Source: Gammaproteobacteria bacterium (GTDB taxonomy: Bacteria; Pseudomonadota; Gammaproteobacteria; Steroidobacterales; Steroidobacteraceae). From it: a stretch of DNA of 64,000 bases. Under the pieces are notes generated by a model. The model was not told the DNA's origin and made no database searches. It was given only the letters and a program-made list of their open reading frames with translations. Position numbers and translations under genes: made by a program. Where the stretch lies: positions 1 through 64,000 of the forward strand of contig DAIDHH010000027.1 in NCBI GenBank assembly GCA_027452045.1. The letters are read 5' to 3'. Of this stretch, positions 26,684-37,923 are shown in pieces (the first letter of the stretch is position 1; each line of letters starts with the position of its first letter).

Positions 26684-27778
26684 ATGAAGCTGACGGCGAA
26701 GCGCGAGGACCTTCTTGCCCCTCTGCAAAGCGTGATCGGTGTGGTCGAGCGGCGCCAGACCATGCCGGTGTTGTCCAATGTGTTGCTGTCGGCGCGCGAG
26801 AAGCGCCTCAGCATGACGGGCACGGATCTGGAGGTGGAGCTGGTTGCGGCCACGCAGGTGCACGTGGAAATGCCGGGGGATGTGACCGTCCCGGGGCGCA
26901 AGTTCCTGGACATCCTGCGGGCGCTGCCGAGCGGAGTGGACATTGCGCTCTCCACCGAAGGTGAGCGCGTCACCGTGCGCGCCGGACGCAGCCGGTTCAC
27001 GCTCTCGACGCTCCCGGCCTCGGAATTTCCGGTGCTCGAGGAGATTCATGCGCAGCAGACTCTGACGCTGCCCCAGGGTGAATTCCGACGCGTGATCGAC
27101 AAGACCCACTTCTCCATGGCACAGCAGGATGTGCGGTATTACCTCAATGGCCTGCTGCTCGAGACCGAGGGAAATACCCTGCGCGCGGTGGCGACCGACG
27201 GGCATCGCCTGGCGCTGTGCGAGATGACCCTCGAGGAGCCATCGCGATCGGGGCAGGTGATCGTGCCGCGCAAGGCAGTGCTCGAGTTGCAGCGTCTCCT
27301 CGGGACGGAAGGAAATATCGAACTGGCGATCGGTACGAATCACGTTCGAGCTCAGATTGGCGAAATTCGCTTCACTTCGAAGCTGATCGATGGTCGATTC
27401 CCGGAGTACGGACGTGTCATCCCGGATAATCCGCCGAAAGTCGCGCAGGCGGATCGGGAGCTGCTTCGGCAGGCACTGCAGAGGACGGCCATTCTGTCCA
27501 ACGAGAAGTACCGGGGCATCCGGGTGGCGGTAAGGCCGGACATGCTGACACTGCAGGCTCACAACCCGGAGCACGAGGAAGCCGAAGATCAGATCGAGGT
27601 GAGCTACGCGGGTGATGAGATGGAAATCGGGTTCAATGTGAGCTACCTCCTCGATGCATTGAGCGCAATCGAGACGGACCAGGTGGAGCTCGCCCTGACC
27701 GATGCCAACAGCAGCTGCCTGATCCGTGCACCCGGCCTCACGCAGGCGCGGTACGTGGTCATGCCCATGCGCCTGTAG
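26684..27778 (+). CDS. dnaN: DNA polymerase III beta subunit (sliding clamp)
   Basis: Ring-shaped processivity clamp, 364 residues in three similar domains. Recognised by LKREDLL-like opening, QTMPVLSNVLLSAREKRL, TGTDLEVEL, VPGRKFLDILRALP, DVRYYLNGLLLE, ATDGHRLALCE, NEKYRGIRV and the C-terminal YVVMPMRL. Between the candidate origin and recF, in the conserved dnaA-dnaN-recF-gyrB order. Confidence 0.98.
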   Translation: MKLTAKREDLLAPLQSVIGVVERRQTMPVLSNVLLSAREKRLSMTGTDLEVELVAATQVHVEMPGDVTVPGRKFLDILRALPSGVDIALSTEGERVTVRAGRSRFTLSTLPASEFPVLEEIHAQQTLTLPQGEFRRVIDKTHFSMAQQDVRYYLNGLLLETEGNTLRAVATDGHRLALCEMTLEEPSRSGQVIVPRKAVLELQRLLGTEGNIELAIGTNHVRAQIGEIRFTSKLIDGRFPEYGRVIPDNPPKVAQADRELLRQALQRTAILSNEKYRGIRVAVRPDMLTLQAHNPEHEEAEDQIEVSYAGDEMEIGFNVSYLLDALSAIETDQVELALTDANSSCLIRAPGLTQARYVVMPMRL

Positions 27779-27833
27779 CCGGAGTGCGCAGGCCTCGCGC
27801 GGTTGGGCGATTTCGAGGTAGCTGGCGTTCCCG

Positions 27834-31327
<3,494 letters not shown>

Positions 31328-31354
31328 CGGTCGGCGCGCAGCCGCTCAGCCCTC

Positions 31355-33106
31355 TCAAACCACCGCGCCGGGAAGCAGCTCCGAGGCGCGGCCGCGAGCG
31401 GCGACGAGGTCCACGCGACCGGCGGCCACATCCGCCAGCAAACGCGCCTGCTCGCGGTATCGCAGCACGTAAAGCGACATGCCCAAGTTGCGTGCCGCTT
31501 CGACCAGAGCGGCACGCACGTCCGGTGCGAACTGTTCTCCGTCGCGCGGTTGGCAGATGACGGCTCCGGTCAGCCTTTCCCCCACCGACATCGGCAGCGC
31601 CAGGCCTTCCGATCCGGCGCCGCTCTCGAGTCCGTGCAGCTCAATTTCCCGCCGGCGAGCCCGCAACGCGACGAACGCCGGATCGTCGACATCCAGGCTC
31701 TCGGGCGAGGCGCGTCCACGCGACGCGCGCAACACGTACCTCGAGCTGCCCCTTTCGTAGACCCCCACGCCCGCACAATGCGGCAACAGTCGCTCGACGG
31801 CCATCTGCAGCAGCCGGTCCTCCTGCTCGATGAAGGCGCACTCCGCCGCAAAGCCCCGGATGGCGGTGATGGCAAGGCGCTGCCTGCGGAAGAAGAGCCT
31901 CTCGATCTGATGCTCGATGCGCCGGTGCACCGGGCTCAATGCCACCGCGGCGAGCAGTGCCGCGCCCGCTTGCAATGCCCAGCCGAGTTTCTCTCCGACG
32001 GCAAGCTGGTGCAGCCCGAGCTCGAGCACCGAGAACCCGCCGAACAGGAGCGCGGTGAGCACCGCGTACACCAGAGCGCGATTGACGACGAAAGAGACAT
32101 CGACCAGACGATTGCGAAAGGCCGCATAGAAGTAACCGAGCAGCACGAACCACTGTATCGAATGCACCGCCTGAAACACATAAGGATGTCGGTTCGGCGA
32201 GATTCCGAGCAGACTGGCGACCATGACGAGAAACACCGCCGTGCTCCACAGGACCCAACGGATTCTCAGCCGGGATTCGTGATCGGCCTTGCGATAGCCG
32301 GCAAAGAGCACCAGCAGGGCGAGCGCAATCAGGAGCGCGGAGAACAGCAGAGGCAGGAGCGTGTCGAGCGCGCGCGGGAGGGTCAGGCCGCCGTAGACGA
32401 ACCCAATGGTGGCCGTCGCGGCCACTGCCAAGGCCACGAGGTCGATACCCGCGAAAGCGAAGCGAGTCATGCGCCGCATGCGCATCGAAAGACCGCTCTC
32501 CGCCAGTCCCTCCGCCATCACGTACACGGACGGAAGAGCCACGAGGAATTGCGCGAGGTATACCGTTTCGTTCACCCAGAAACCCGCGAGGGGCGTCATC
32601 ACCGCGTTGCTCATGGCGGTGCCGATGAGAGCAAACATCGAGAATCCACACAGCCCGCCGCTCGCGCGGCCGCGGCCCCGCCAGAGCGTGAGCAAGGCGA
32701 GTGCCGCCAACAACGGGACCCCGAACAGTGAGTTCAGCCACCCGCTGGCGCGGTCCAGTGCAGACGGCGGCGCCGTGCGCATCGTGACCGTGGCGTCTAC
32801 GACGTGCCCGTCATGGATCACGGGAAACGCGAACGAGGTACCGGCGGACATCTGGAACCCAAATACACCCGTCGCGCGCGCGGCCCGCGTCATGTCTCTT
32901 GGGACGAGCACATCGCCGTCCCGCAGGGGAGATGGCAGGGGGACACCCTCGAGTGGACGTACGACCCAAAGGCCGTTCGACTCGTGCACGAGGTTCACCG
33001 GCAGTTCAGCGCCCGTCCACAGGCCGAGCAGGTGCGCCTCCGCAACCACGAAGGACGCGACGGCGAGAGCCGTGAGCAGGAGCCTGAAGGCAAGGGCGCG
33101 GGTCAT
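31355..33106 (-). CDS. polytopic membrane protein with cytoplasmic GAF-like domain
   Basis: 583 residues from the ATG at 33106 (the frame extends to 33211, overlapping the divergent PadR start, and lacks conserved features there). One N-terminal helix (LAFRLLLTALAVASFVVAEA) precedes a ~100-residue extracytoplasmic region with DGDVLVPRDMTRAAR resembling a degenerate PDZ. About eight hydrophobic segments follow between residues ~125 and ~385, then a basic linker (HRRIEHQIERLFFRRQR) and a GAF-like cytoplasmic region (residues ~400-540) ending in a helix. The architecture is that of membrane sensor kinases such as the 7TM/GAF types, but no histidine kinase, GGDEF or other output domain follows. 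Function unknown; possibly a sensor lacking its own catalytic domain. Confidence 0.72.
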   Translation of the reverse strand: MTRALAFRLLLTALAVASFVVAEAHLLGLWTGAELPVNLVHESNGLWVVRPLEGVPLPSPLRDGDVLVPRDMTRAARATGVFGFQMSAGTSFAFPVIHDGHVVDATVTMRTAPPSALDRASGWLNSLFGVPLLAALALLTLWRGRGRASGGLCGFSMFALIGTAMSNAVMTPLAGFWVNETVYLAQFLVALPSVYVMAEGLAESGLSMRMRRMTRFAFAGIDLVALAVAATATIGFVYGGLTLPRALDTLLPLLFSALLIALALLVLFAGYRKADHESRLRIRWVLWSTAVFLVMVASLLGISPNRHPYVFQAVHSIQWFVLLGYFYAAFRNRLVDVSFVVNRALVYAVLTALLFGGFSVLELGLHQLAVGEKLGWALQAGAALLAAVALSPVHRRIEHQIERLFFRRQRLAITAIRGFAAECAFIEQEDRLLQMAVERLLPHCAGVGVYERGSSRYVLRASRGRASPESLDVDDPAFVALRARRREIELHGLESGAGSEGLALPMSVGERLTGAVICQPRDGEQFAPDVRAALVEAARNLGMSLYVLRYREQARLLADVAAGRVDLVAARGRASELLPGAVV

Positions 33107-33159
33107 ACGCCGGCGAATCTTACCGGCTTCCGCTACCCGGCGGGCTCTCACCCGGAGGC

Positions 33160-33188
33160 TTGCACACATTACTCTACATATATAGAAT
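33160..33188 (+). promoter_or_regulatory. promoter of the PadR gene, probably leaderless message
   Basis: TTGCAC (33160-33165), a 17-bp spacer and TAGAAT (33183-33188, five of six -10 matches) put the start point at or next to the ATG at 33195. The surrounding ACATATATAGAATATAAT is strikingly A/T-rich and could be the PadR operator. Confidence 0.45.
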
Positions 33189-33194
33189 ATAATC

Positions 33195-33506
33195 ATGGCC
33201 CGCCCACCCAATGCCTCACGTCAGACACGGGCTCTGCTTGCGGCCCTGGCAGCGAAGCCCCGGTCATGGCGTCACGGGTATGAGCTGTCCAAGGAAACCG
33301 CCCTGAAGTCCGGGACGCTCTATCCGCTGCTCATGCGTCTGCAGGCGCAGGGACTGCTGGATTCGCAGTGGCAGCCGGCGCCTCAACCGGGACGCCCACC
33401 GAGGCACCTGTATCGATTGACTTCCGCGGGAGCCACCCTGGCGCGTGCATGCGAGGCGACGCACCCTGCACTGGCGCCGACGCATCCGATCGAGACTCCG
33501 GCATGA
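33195..33506 (+). CDS. PadR-family transcriptional regulator
   Basis: 103-residue winged-helix regulator: LLAALAAKPRSWRHGYELSK, SGTLYPLLMRLQAQGLL, then the wing and RHLYRLTSAGATLAR. The GTLYPLLxRLxxxGLL core is the PadR signature. Four-base overlap (ATGA) with the following membrane protein gene forms a typical PadR/membrane-protein couple, in which PadR often represses its own operon. Confidence 0.85.
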   Translation: MARPPNASRQTRALLAALAAKPRSWRHGYELSKETALKSGTLYPLLMRLQAQGLLDSQWQPAPQPGRPPRHLYRLTSAGATLARACEATHPALAPTHPIETPA

Positions 33507-34189
33507 GCAACTCCCTGCGACGGCAATGGGCTTTGCGCCTCGCGCGCGGTGCCTCAAGACTCCTGCCGCGCGCTCAGGCCTCCTGGGGCGAGGCGATGTG
33601 CAGCGAGGTGCGGCACATCGAAGACGACAGGGCAGCGCTCAGGTGGGCCCTCGGAGCGCTCGCTGCCGCAGGTGCCGAGCGAGCGGCCGCGCTGCTCGAC
33701 ACGCGCACCGCGACCTGGGGTCTGGCGCTGCTCACCCTCTGCCAGGCTCTCGGCACGCTTCTCGCGCCTGTGTTGATCATCGCCTGGCGCCTGCGCTGGC
33801 CACGCTTCGAGAACCTCCTCGCCGGGCAGCTTCCGGGCGATCATTATCAGAGATTCATTCCACTCATGAATGCCGTGCCGATCTGGCAACTCGCCCTGTG
33901 GATCGCGGCCGGTCTCCTCTTCCTGACCGCCGGCTGGCCCCTGGTGCGCGCTCGCCGCGGCGCGTTCGCCCTGTTCGCCACGGCACTGGCGCTGACGTAC
34001 ACGGTCTCGGCCATGGCGTGGATGGAGCGAGCCCTCCACCCGGCGCTGGCCGAGCTCTACCGCCAGACCTACGCCTTCCCCCGGCCGGCGTTGCGGCGCG
34101 ATGTGCTCATACCGCTCGCCTCGCAGCTCCTGCCCTTGTTCGCGGCCATCGCGCTCTGGTGGCGCAACCACAGCCGTTCGCGCGCCTGA
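33503..34189 (+). CDS. membrane protein coupled to PadR regulator
   Basis: 228 residues from the ATG at 33503, which overlaps the PadR stop. The soluble N-terminal ~70 residues (MCSEVRHIEDDRAALRWALG) resemble the start of many PadR-linked membrane proteins. Four hydrophobic segments follow (around residues 72-95, 132-152, 158-175 and 207-223). No enzyme motif is visible; function unknown. Confidence 0.75.
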   Translation: MSNSLRRQWALRLARGASRLLPRAQASWGEAMCSEVRHIEDDRAALRWALGALAAAGAERAAALLDTRTATWGLALLTLCQALGTLLAPVLIIAWRLRWPRFENLLAGQLPGDHYQRFIPLMNAVPIWQLALWIAAGLLFLTAGWPLVRARRGAFALFATALALTYTVSAMAWMERALHPALAELYRQTYAFPRPALRRDVLIPLASQLLPLFAAIALWWRNHSRSRA

Positions 34190-34235
34190 GCGCCCCTGCG
34201 GGCTCGCCCGCAGACCGACAAACCGCGCTCCAGCG

Positions 34236-34265
34236 CGGATTTTGAACGGCCCCGTTCAAAATCCG
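34236..34265. terminator. perfect 13-bp hairpin after the PadR operon
   Basis: CGGATTTTGAACG and CGTTCAAAATCCG are separated by four bases. The A/T content of the stem is unusual for this genome. It sits 47 bp past the operon's stop and lacks a following T run. Confidence 0.45.
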
Positions 34266-34358
34266 TTGCCCGCCCCCGGGGTTCTGCACGAACCGACCCG
34301 GCGCCGCGGTGGCAGAATGGCACCCCTCATTATTGTCGCGCCGCACTGGAGAGCGACC

Positions 34359-36176
34359 ATGTCCCCGCCCGATCTCTTCCCTAGCGCCGTCCAGTTGAGC
34401 CCGCTGCGCCATTCCACCGAGGCCCGCTCCGTGGACGCACTGGTGCGCGAGCAGCTCGAGCACTTCGGCATCGCCTCCGAGTCCCCACACGGCCAGGCGC
34501 TGTCTCGACTGTCGCGAGCTCTGTTCGAGGCCAACGGTGCCGCCCAGGAGGCCTGGCGTCTCACCAGCGAGACGCTCTCCGGGCTCGACCGGCGTGACCG
34601 CATCGCCTGGTTCAACGCCAAGCGCTTTGCGTGCTTCCAGCTCGCCAAAGTGCTCGACACGCTGCAGAACCCATTGCGCGCCACGTACCAGTCGATCATG
34701 GACGACTCCGCCACCGCCGTGGCCAAGGGGCCGTACCCGCTGTTCGACAACGTGACTGCGCTTTTCAGCGCGACTCCCGTGATCGCCCGCACCGCGACTT
34801 ACGTGTACGCGTGCGCGGAATGGGTGGAGGACGCCTTCCAGGGCAAGGAGCTGCTGCACCAGATCTACTCACGACTCCTCAACCCGACATCGATCTGCCT
34901 CGCCAACCACATCGTGGACGTGGAGGCCGGCCCCGAAGCGCGTGACTACTTCGCCTGGAATTTCAATTCCGGTATGGCCGCGATCGACGCCACGCTCGCG
35001 CACCTGGTCGGCTATGAGGACATCGTGCTCGCCAGCCGCAACGTCTATGGCGGCACCTATCAGCTGCTGCACGACTGGTACGGCAAGCGCAGCAATCTCA
35101 ATGTCGCGGTGGAGTGGTTCGATGGCGAGGGCCCGGAAGCCTTCGATGAGCAGTTGCAGGATATCGAGCACCGGTACGCCGATCGCCTGCGCCAGGGACG
35201 GCAGATCTACATCTACCTCGAGTCCCCCTGCAACCCGCACGGCAATGTGCTCGATGTCCCCGGCATCTGCCGGATCGCCCACGCCAAGGGGCTGACGGTC
35301 ATCTGTGATGCCACGGTGGGAACGCCGGTGCTGCAGAAGCTCCTGCAGCGCGAGGTACGCCTCGAGCGACCCGACTTCATCATTCATTCCTACACCAAGG
35401 ACATCTGCGGCTCCGGCAACACCACCGCGGGTGTGGTCATCGGCCGCACCGAACGCATGTTCCTGCCCAAGGGCCAGACCGTCCGTGCCACCGGCCACGA
35501 CGGCCGCGAGCGCGAGTATCCCTGGGATGAGACCATGTTCTGGAACGTGTACTACGTGAAGGGCGCGTTTCTCGATGCCGACAAGGCATTCGAGGTGCTG
35601 AGCGGCATGCGCACCATGGAGCTGCGCGTGCTGCAGAAATGCATCAACACCATCGTGCTGGCGCGCTGCCTCGCCCTGCACCCCATGATCAACGTGCATT
35701 GCTCGGCGGTGGACGGGCATCCCAATGGGGCGTTGCGCGAGAAACTGATGACGCTCGGACTGCCGGCGCCGCTGTTCACCATCGACTTCGAAGGCACGGC
35801 CCGCAACCCCGACCGCCTGGACAGACGGCGCCTGAAGCGCCTGCTCGACAGCCTGGAGCCGGCGTTCGGTCTGCAGGTCACCCTCGGCCAGACCAATACG
35901 ATCGTGCTCTGCCCGGCGCTCACCAGCCACTCGGAGATGTCGGAGGAGGCGCTCGCCCGCGCCGGGATCACTCCGACCACGCTGCGCATTTCGGTCGGGG
36001 ACGAGGACCCGCGCTATCTGCTCGAGCACATGCGCCGCGCGGCCGAGCTCGCCGCCGGCGATACCGCCCCGGCGTTCATCGAAGGGTTCCCGGACCGCAA
36101 AACCGCCAACACCATCTACCAGGACGTCTACACCGACGTGCACCGGCGCTGGATCGCGGCCCGCTGCCGGTCTTGA
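34359..36176 (+). CDS. large Cys/Met-metabolism-family PLP-dependent enzyme
   Basis: 605-residue fold-type I PLP enzyme, far longer than the ~400 residues of cystathionine lyases and synthases. The first ~170 residues are an extension with no recognised domain (FGIASESPHGQALSRLSRAL, WFNAKRFACFQLAKVLDTLQ). The catalytic part follows: FNSGMAAIDATLAHLV, ASRNVYGGTYQLLHDW, IYIYLESPCNPHGNVLDVPG, GLTVICDATVGTPVLQK and Schiff-base Lys347 in HSYTKDICGSGNTTAG. That last motif differs from the usual HSxTKYLGGH. Start ATG 34359 has GGAG at seven bases. Monocistronic, between hairpins. It probably acts on a sulfur or gamma-substituted amino acid, but the reaction cannot be named. Confidence 0.78.
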   Translation: MSPPDLFPSAVQLSPLRHSTEARSVDALVREQLEHFGIASESPHGQALSRLSRALFEANGAAQEAWRLTSETLSGLDRRDRIAWFNAKRFACFQLAKVLDTLQNPLRATYQSIMDDSATAVAKGPYPLFDNVTALFSATPVIARTATYVYACAEWVEDAFQGKELLHQIYSRLLNPTSICLANHIVDVEAGPEARDYFAWNFNSGMAAIDATLAHLVGYEDIVLASRNVYGGTYQLLHDWYGKRSNLNVAVEWFDGEGPEAFDEQLQDIEHRYADRLRQGRQIYIYLESPCNPHGNVLDVPGICRIAHAKGLTVICDATVGTPVLQKLLQREVRLERPDFIIHSYTKDICGSGNTTAGVVIGRTERMFLPKGQTVRATGHDGREREYPWDETMFWNVYYVKGAFLDADKAFEVLSGMRTMELRVLQKCINTIVLARCLALHPMINVHCSAVDGHPNGALREKLMTLGLPAPLFTIDFEGTARNPDRLDRRRLKRLLDSLEPAFGLQVTLGQTNTIVLCPALTSHSEMSEEALARAGITPTTLRISVGDEDPRYLLEHMRRAAELAAGDTAPAFIEGFPDRKTANTIYQDVYTDVHRRWIAARCRS

Positions 36177-36413
36177 TTGCGCGCGGCTTCGGCTGAGCCT
36201 CAACCGTGCGGCACGGGGACAGGAAGTCCCTGTGCCGCCTTCCCCTCGCGGTTTGCGCAGGCAGCATGGAACCGCGCCCTCGGGAGCGTGGTCCTATCTT
36301 TTCGATGCCCATCCTCGGGGCGATCGACAGCCCAGGAACGGCCGGTTTGCCCAAACAGGGGTCGACCGGGCCGGCGGAACGGGGCCCCATGCACCGGCAG
36401 CGGAAACACTTCC
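36177..36413. other. intergenic region upstream of the glycosyltransferase gene
   Basis: Contains the hairpin at 36208-36238 and further GC-rich inverted repeats. The glycosyltransferase frame is open throughout but encodes nothing conserved. Confidence 0.4.
36208..36238. terminator. hairpin after the PLP-enzyme gene, REP-like
   Basis: GCGGCACGGGGAC and GTCCCTGTGCCGC pair at 12 of 13 positions around a five-base loop. The GGGGAC/GTCCC core recurs in the hairpin at 46546-46570. Confidence 0.45.
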
Positions 36414-37790
36414 ATGCGCGTCCAGTCTCAGCGGACCGATCACCAGAGCGACCTTGCACCCGGGCAGCCCACGCACCACGCGGAGAGTCGCCCGAGCCGG
36501 GCGTGGGCGTGGCTCATCTACGCGCTGATCTTCGCCGGCATCGTGATCCTCGGTCGCCTGCAATTTCACTCCATCATGCCCCGCGTGCTTGCCGTGGCCA
36601 CGAAGCGCCACGAACTCCACTTTCTCGCCGATGCCGGCATCCTGTGGATGGCATGCGGTTTCGTGCTCCTCGTTGCCCGTACCCTCCTCTGGATCCTCTA
36701 CCGTCCCGCACCGTCTGCGACCGCTTCGTCCGCACCGAGTCTGACGGTCATCATCCCGGCCTACAACGAGGGCGCGATGGTGCTCAAATCCATCGAGTCC
36801 GTGGTCGCGGCGGACTATCCGCACGACCGGCTCGAGATTCTGGTCGTCGATGACGGCAGCAAGGACGACACCTGGACCTACCTCTCCCAGGCGGCCCAGC
36901 GCTATCCGGGCCTCGTGACCGCGTTGCGCCATGAGCGCAATCGCGGCAAGCGCGAGGCGCTCGCGCTCGGCTTTTCCCGCGCGCGCGGCGAAATCCTCGC
37001 CACCATCGATTCCGATAGCGTCATCGAGCCGCAGGCGCTCCTTGCCCTCGCCGGACCTTTCCGCGATCCACGCGTCGGCGCCGTGGCCGGCAAGGTGATG
37101 GTCTACAACCGCGCGCACGGCCTGATTCCGCGGATGCTGCATGTCCGGTTCATCGTTTCATTCGACATGCTGCGCGCGGCGGAATCCGTATACCGCAACG
37201 TGTACTGCTGCCCGGGCGCGCTCACTGGTTTGCGCGCCTCGGCCGTACGCCAGGCGCTCGATCGCTGGACGCACCAGGAATTCCTCGGCTCGCGATGCAC
37301 ATTCGGCGAAGACCGTGCCATGACCAACTACCTGTTCGATCAGGGCTACGACGCGGTCTATCAACGCACGGCGATCGTGCACACGCTGGTTCCCAACGCC
37401 TACTCGAAGCTGTGCAAAATGCTGCTCAGGTGGAACCGCTCCTACGTGCGCGAGGAAATCCGCTTCGCCCGCATCCTGTGGAAGCGGCCTTGGCCGACAC
37501 GGCTCATGGCAGCCTTCGACAGGCTAGTCACCAACATCGGCCAGGTCATGGCCTACACCAGCCTGGGTCTGCTGCCGCTCATGATCGCGCAGGACCCGAC
37601 GATCACCGCGCCGATGTTCGCCACCGTGGGTACCGCTTCGCTCTTCCACGTCCTGTACTACCTGCGCAGCGAGCGCTCCTTTCATTTTCTCTATGGCGTA
37701 CTCTACGCATACTTTTCCTCGCTGGCGCTCTTCTGGATCTTCCCTTACGCGGTCGCCACCGTGCGCTCAAGGGGCTGGTTGACGCGTTGA
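36414..37790 (+). CDS. membrane-bound processive family-2 glycosyltransferase
   Basis: 458 residues from the ATG at 36414. Two hydrophobic segments (WAWLIYALIFAGIVILG and ILWMACGFVLLVARTLLWIL) precede the GT-A domain with VIIPAYNEGAMV, VVDDGSKDD (about residue 144), ATIDSDSVIEP (DxD, about 199), GEDRAMTNY and a QxxRW-like LLRWNRSYVRE. C-terminal transmembrane helices follow. This arrangement belongs to hyaluronan/chitin synthase- and NodC-like polymerases, which make beta-linked polysaccharide at the inner membrane. Product unknown; no export or modification genes are adjacent. Confidence 0.83.
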   Translation: MRVQSQRTDHQSDLAPGQPTHHAESRPSRAWAWLIYALIFAGIVILGRLQFHSIMPRVLAVATKRHELHFLADAGILWMACGFVLLVARTLLWILYRPAPSATASSAPSLTVIIPAYNEGAMVLKSIESVVAADYPHDRLEILVVDDGSKDDTWTYLSQAAQRYPGLVTALRHERNRGKREALALGFSRARGEILATIDSDSVIEPQALLALAGPFRDPRVGAVAGKVMVYNRAHGLIPRMLHVRFIVSFDMLRAAESVYRNVYCCPGALTGLRASAVRQALDRWTHQEFLGSRCTFGEDRAMTNYLFDQGYDAVYQRTAIVHTLVPNAYSKLCKMLLRWNRSYVREEIRFARILWKRPWPTRLMAAFDRLVTNIGQVMAYTSLGLLPLMIAQDPTITAPMFATVGTASLFHVLYYLRSERSFHFLYGVLYAYFSSLALFWIFPYAVATVRSRGWLTR

Positions 37791-37923
37791 CGCCCAACAG
37801 GCGCCCGCACATCGGCCTCGCTCCGGCGATCCGGTGTCGCCGATCGCCGCCACGGTTGCGAACTCCCCGGAACCGGCTAAGGTAGCAGTCATCGCCGCGA
37901 GCCCTCGGCCAATGGGAGGCGCC

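Noticed and set aside
26860..26874. CACGTGGAA in dnaN as a further parS site
   Set aside because: Only one half matches; the GTTNC arm is missing.
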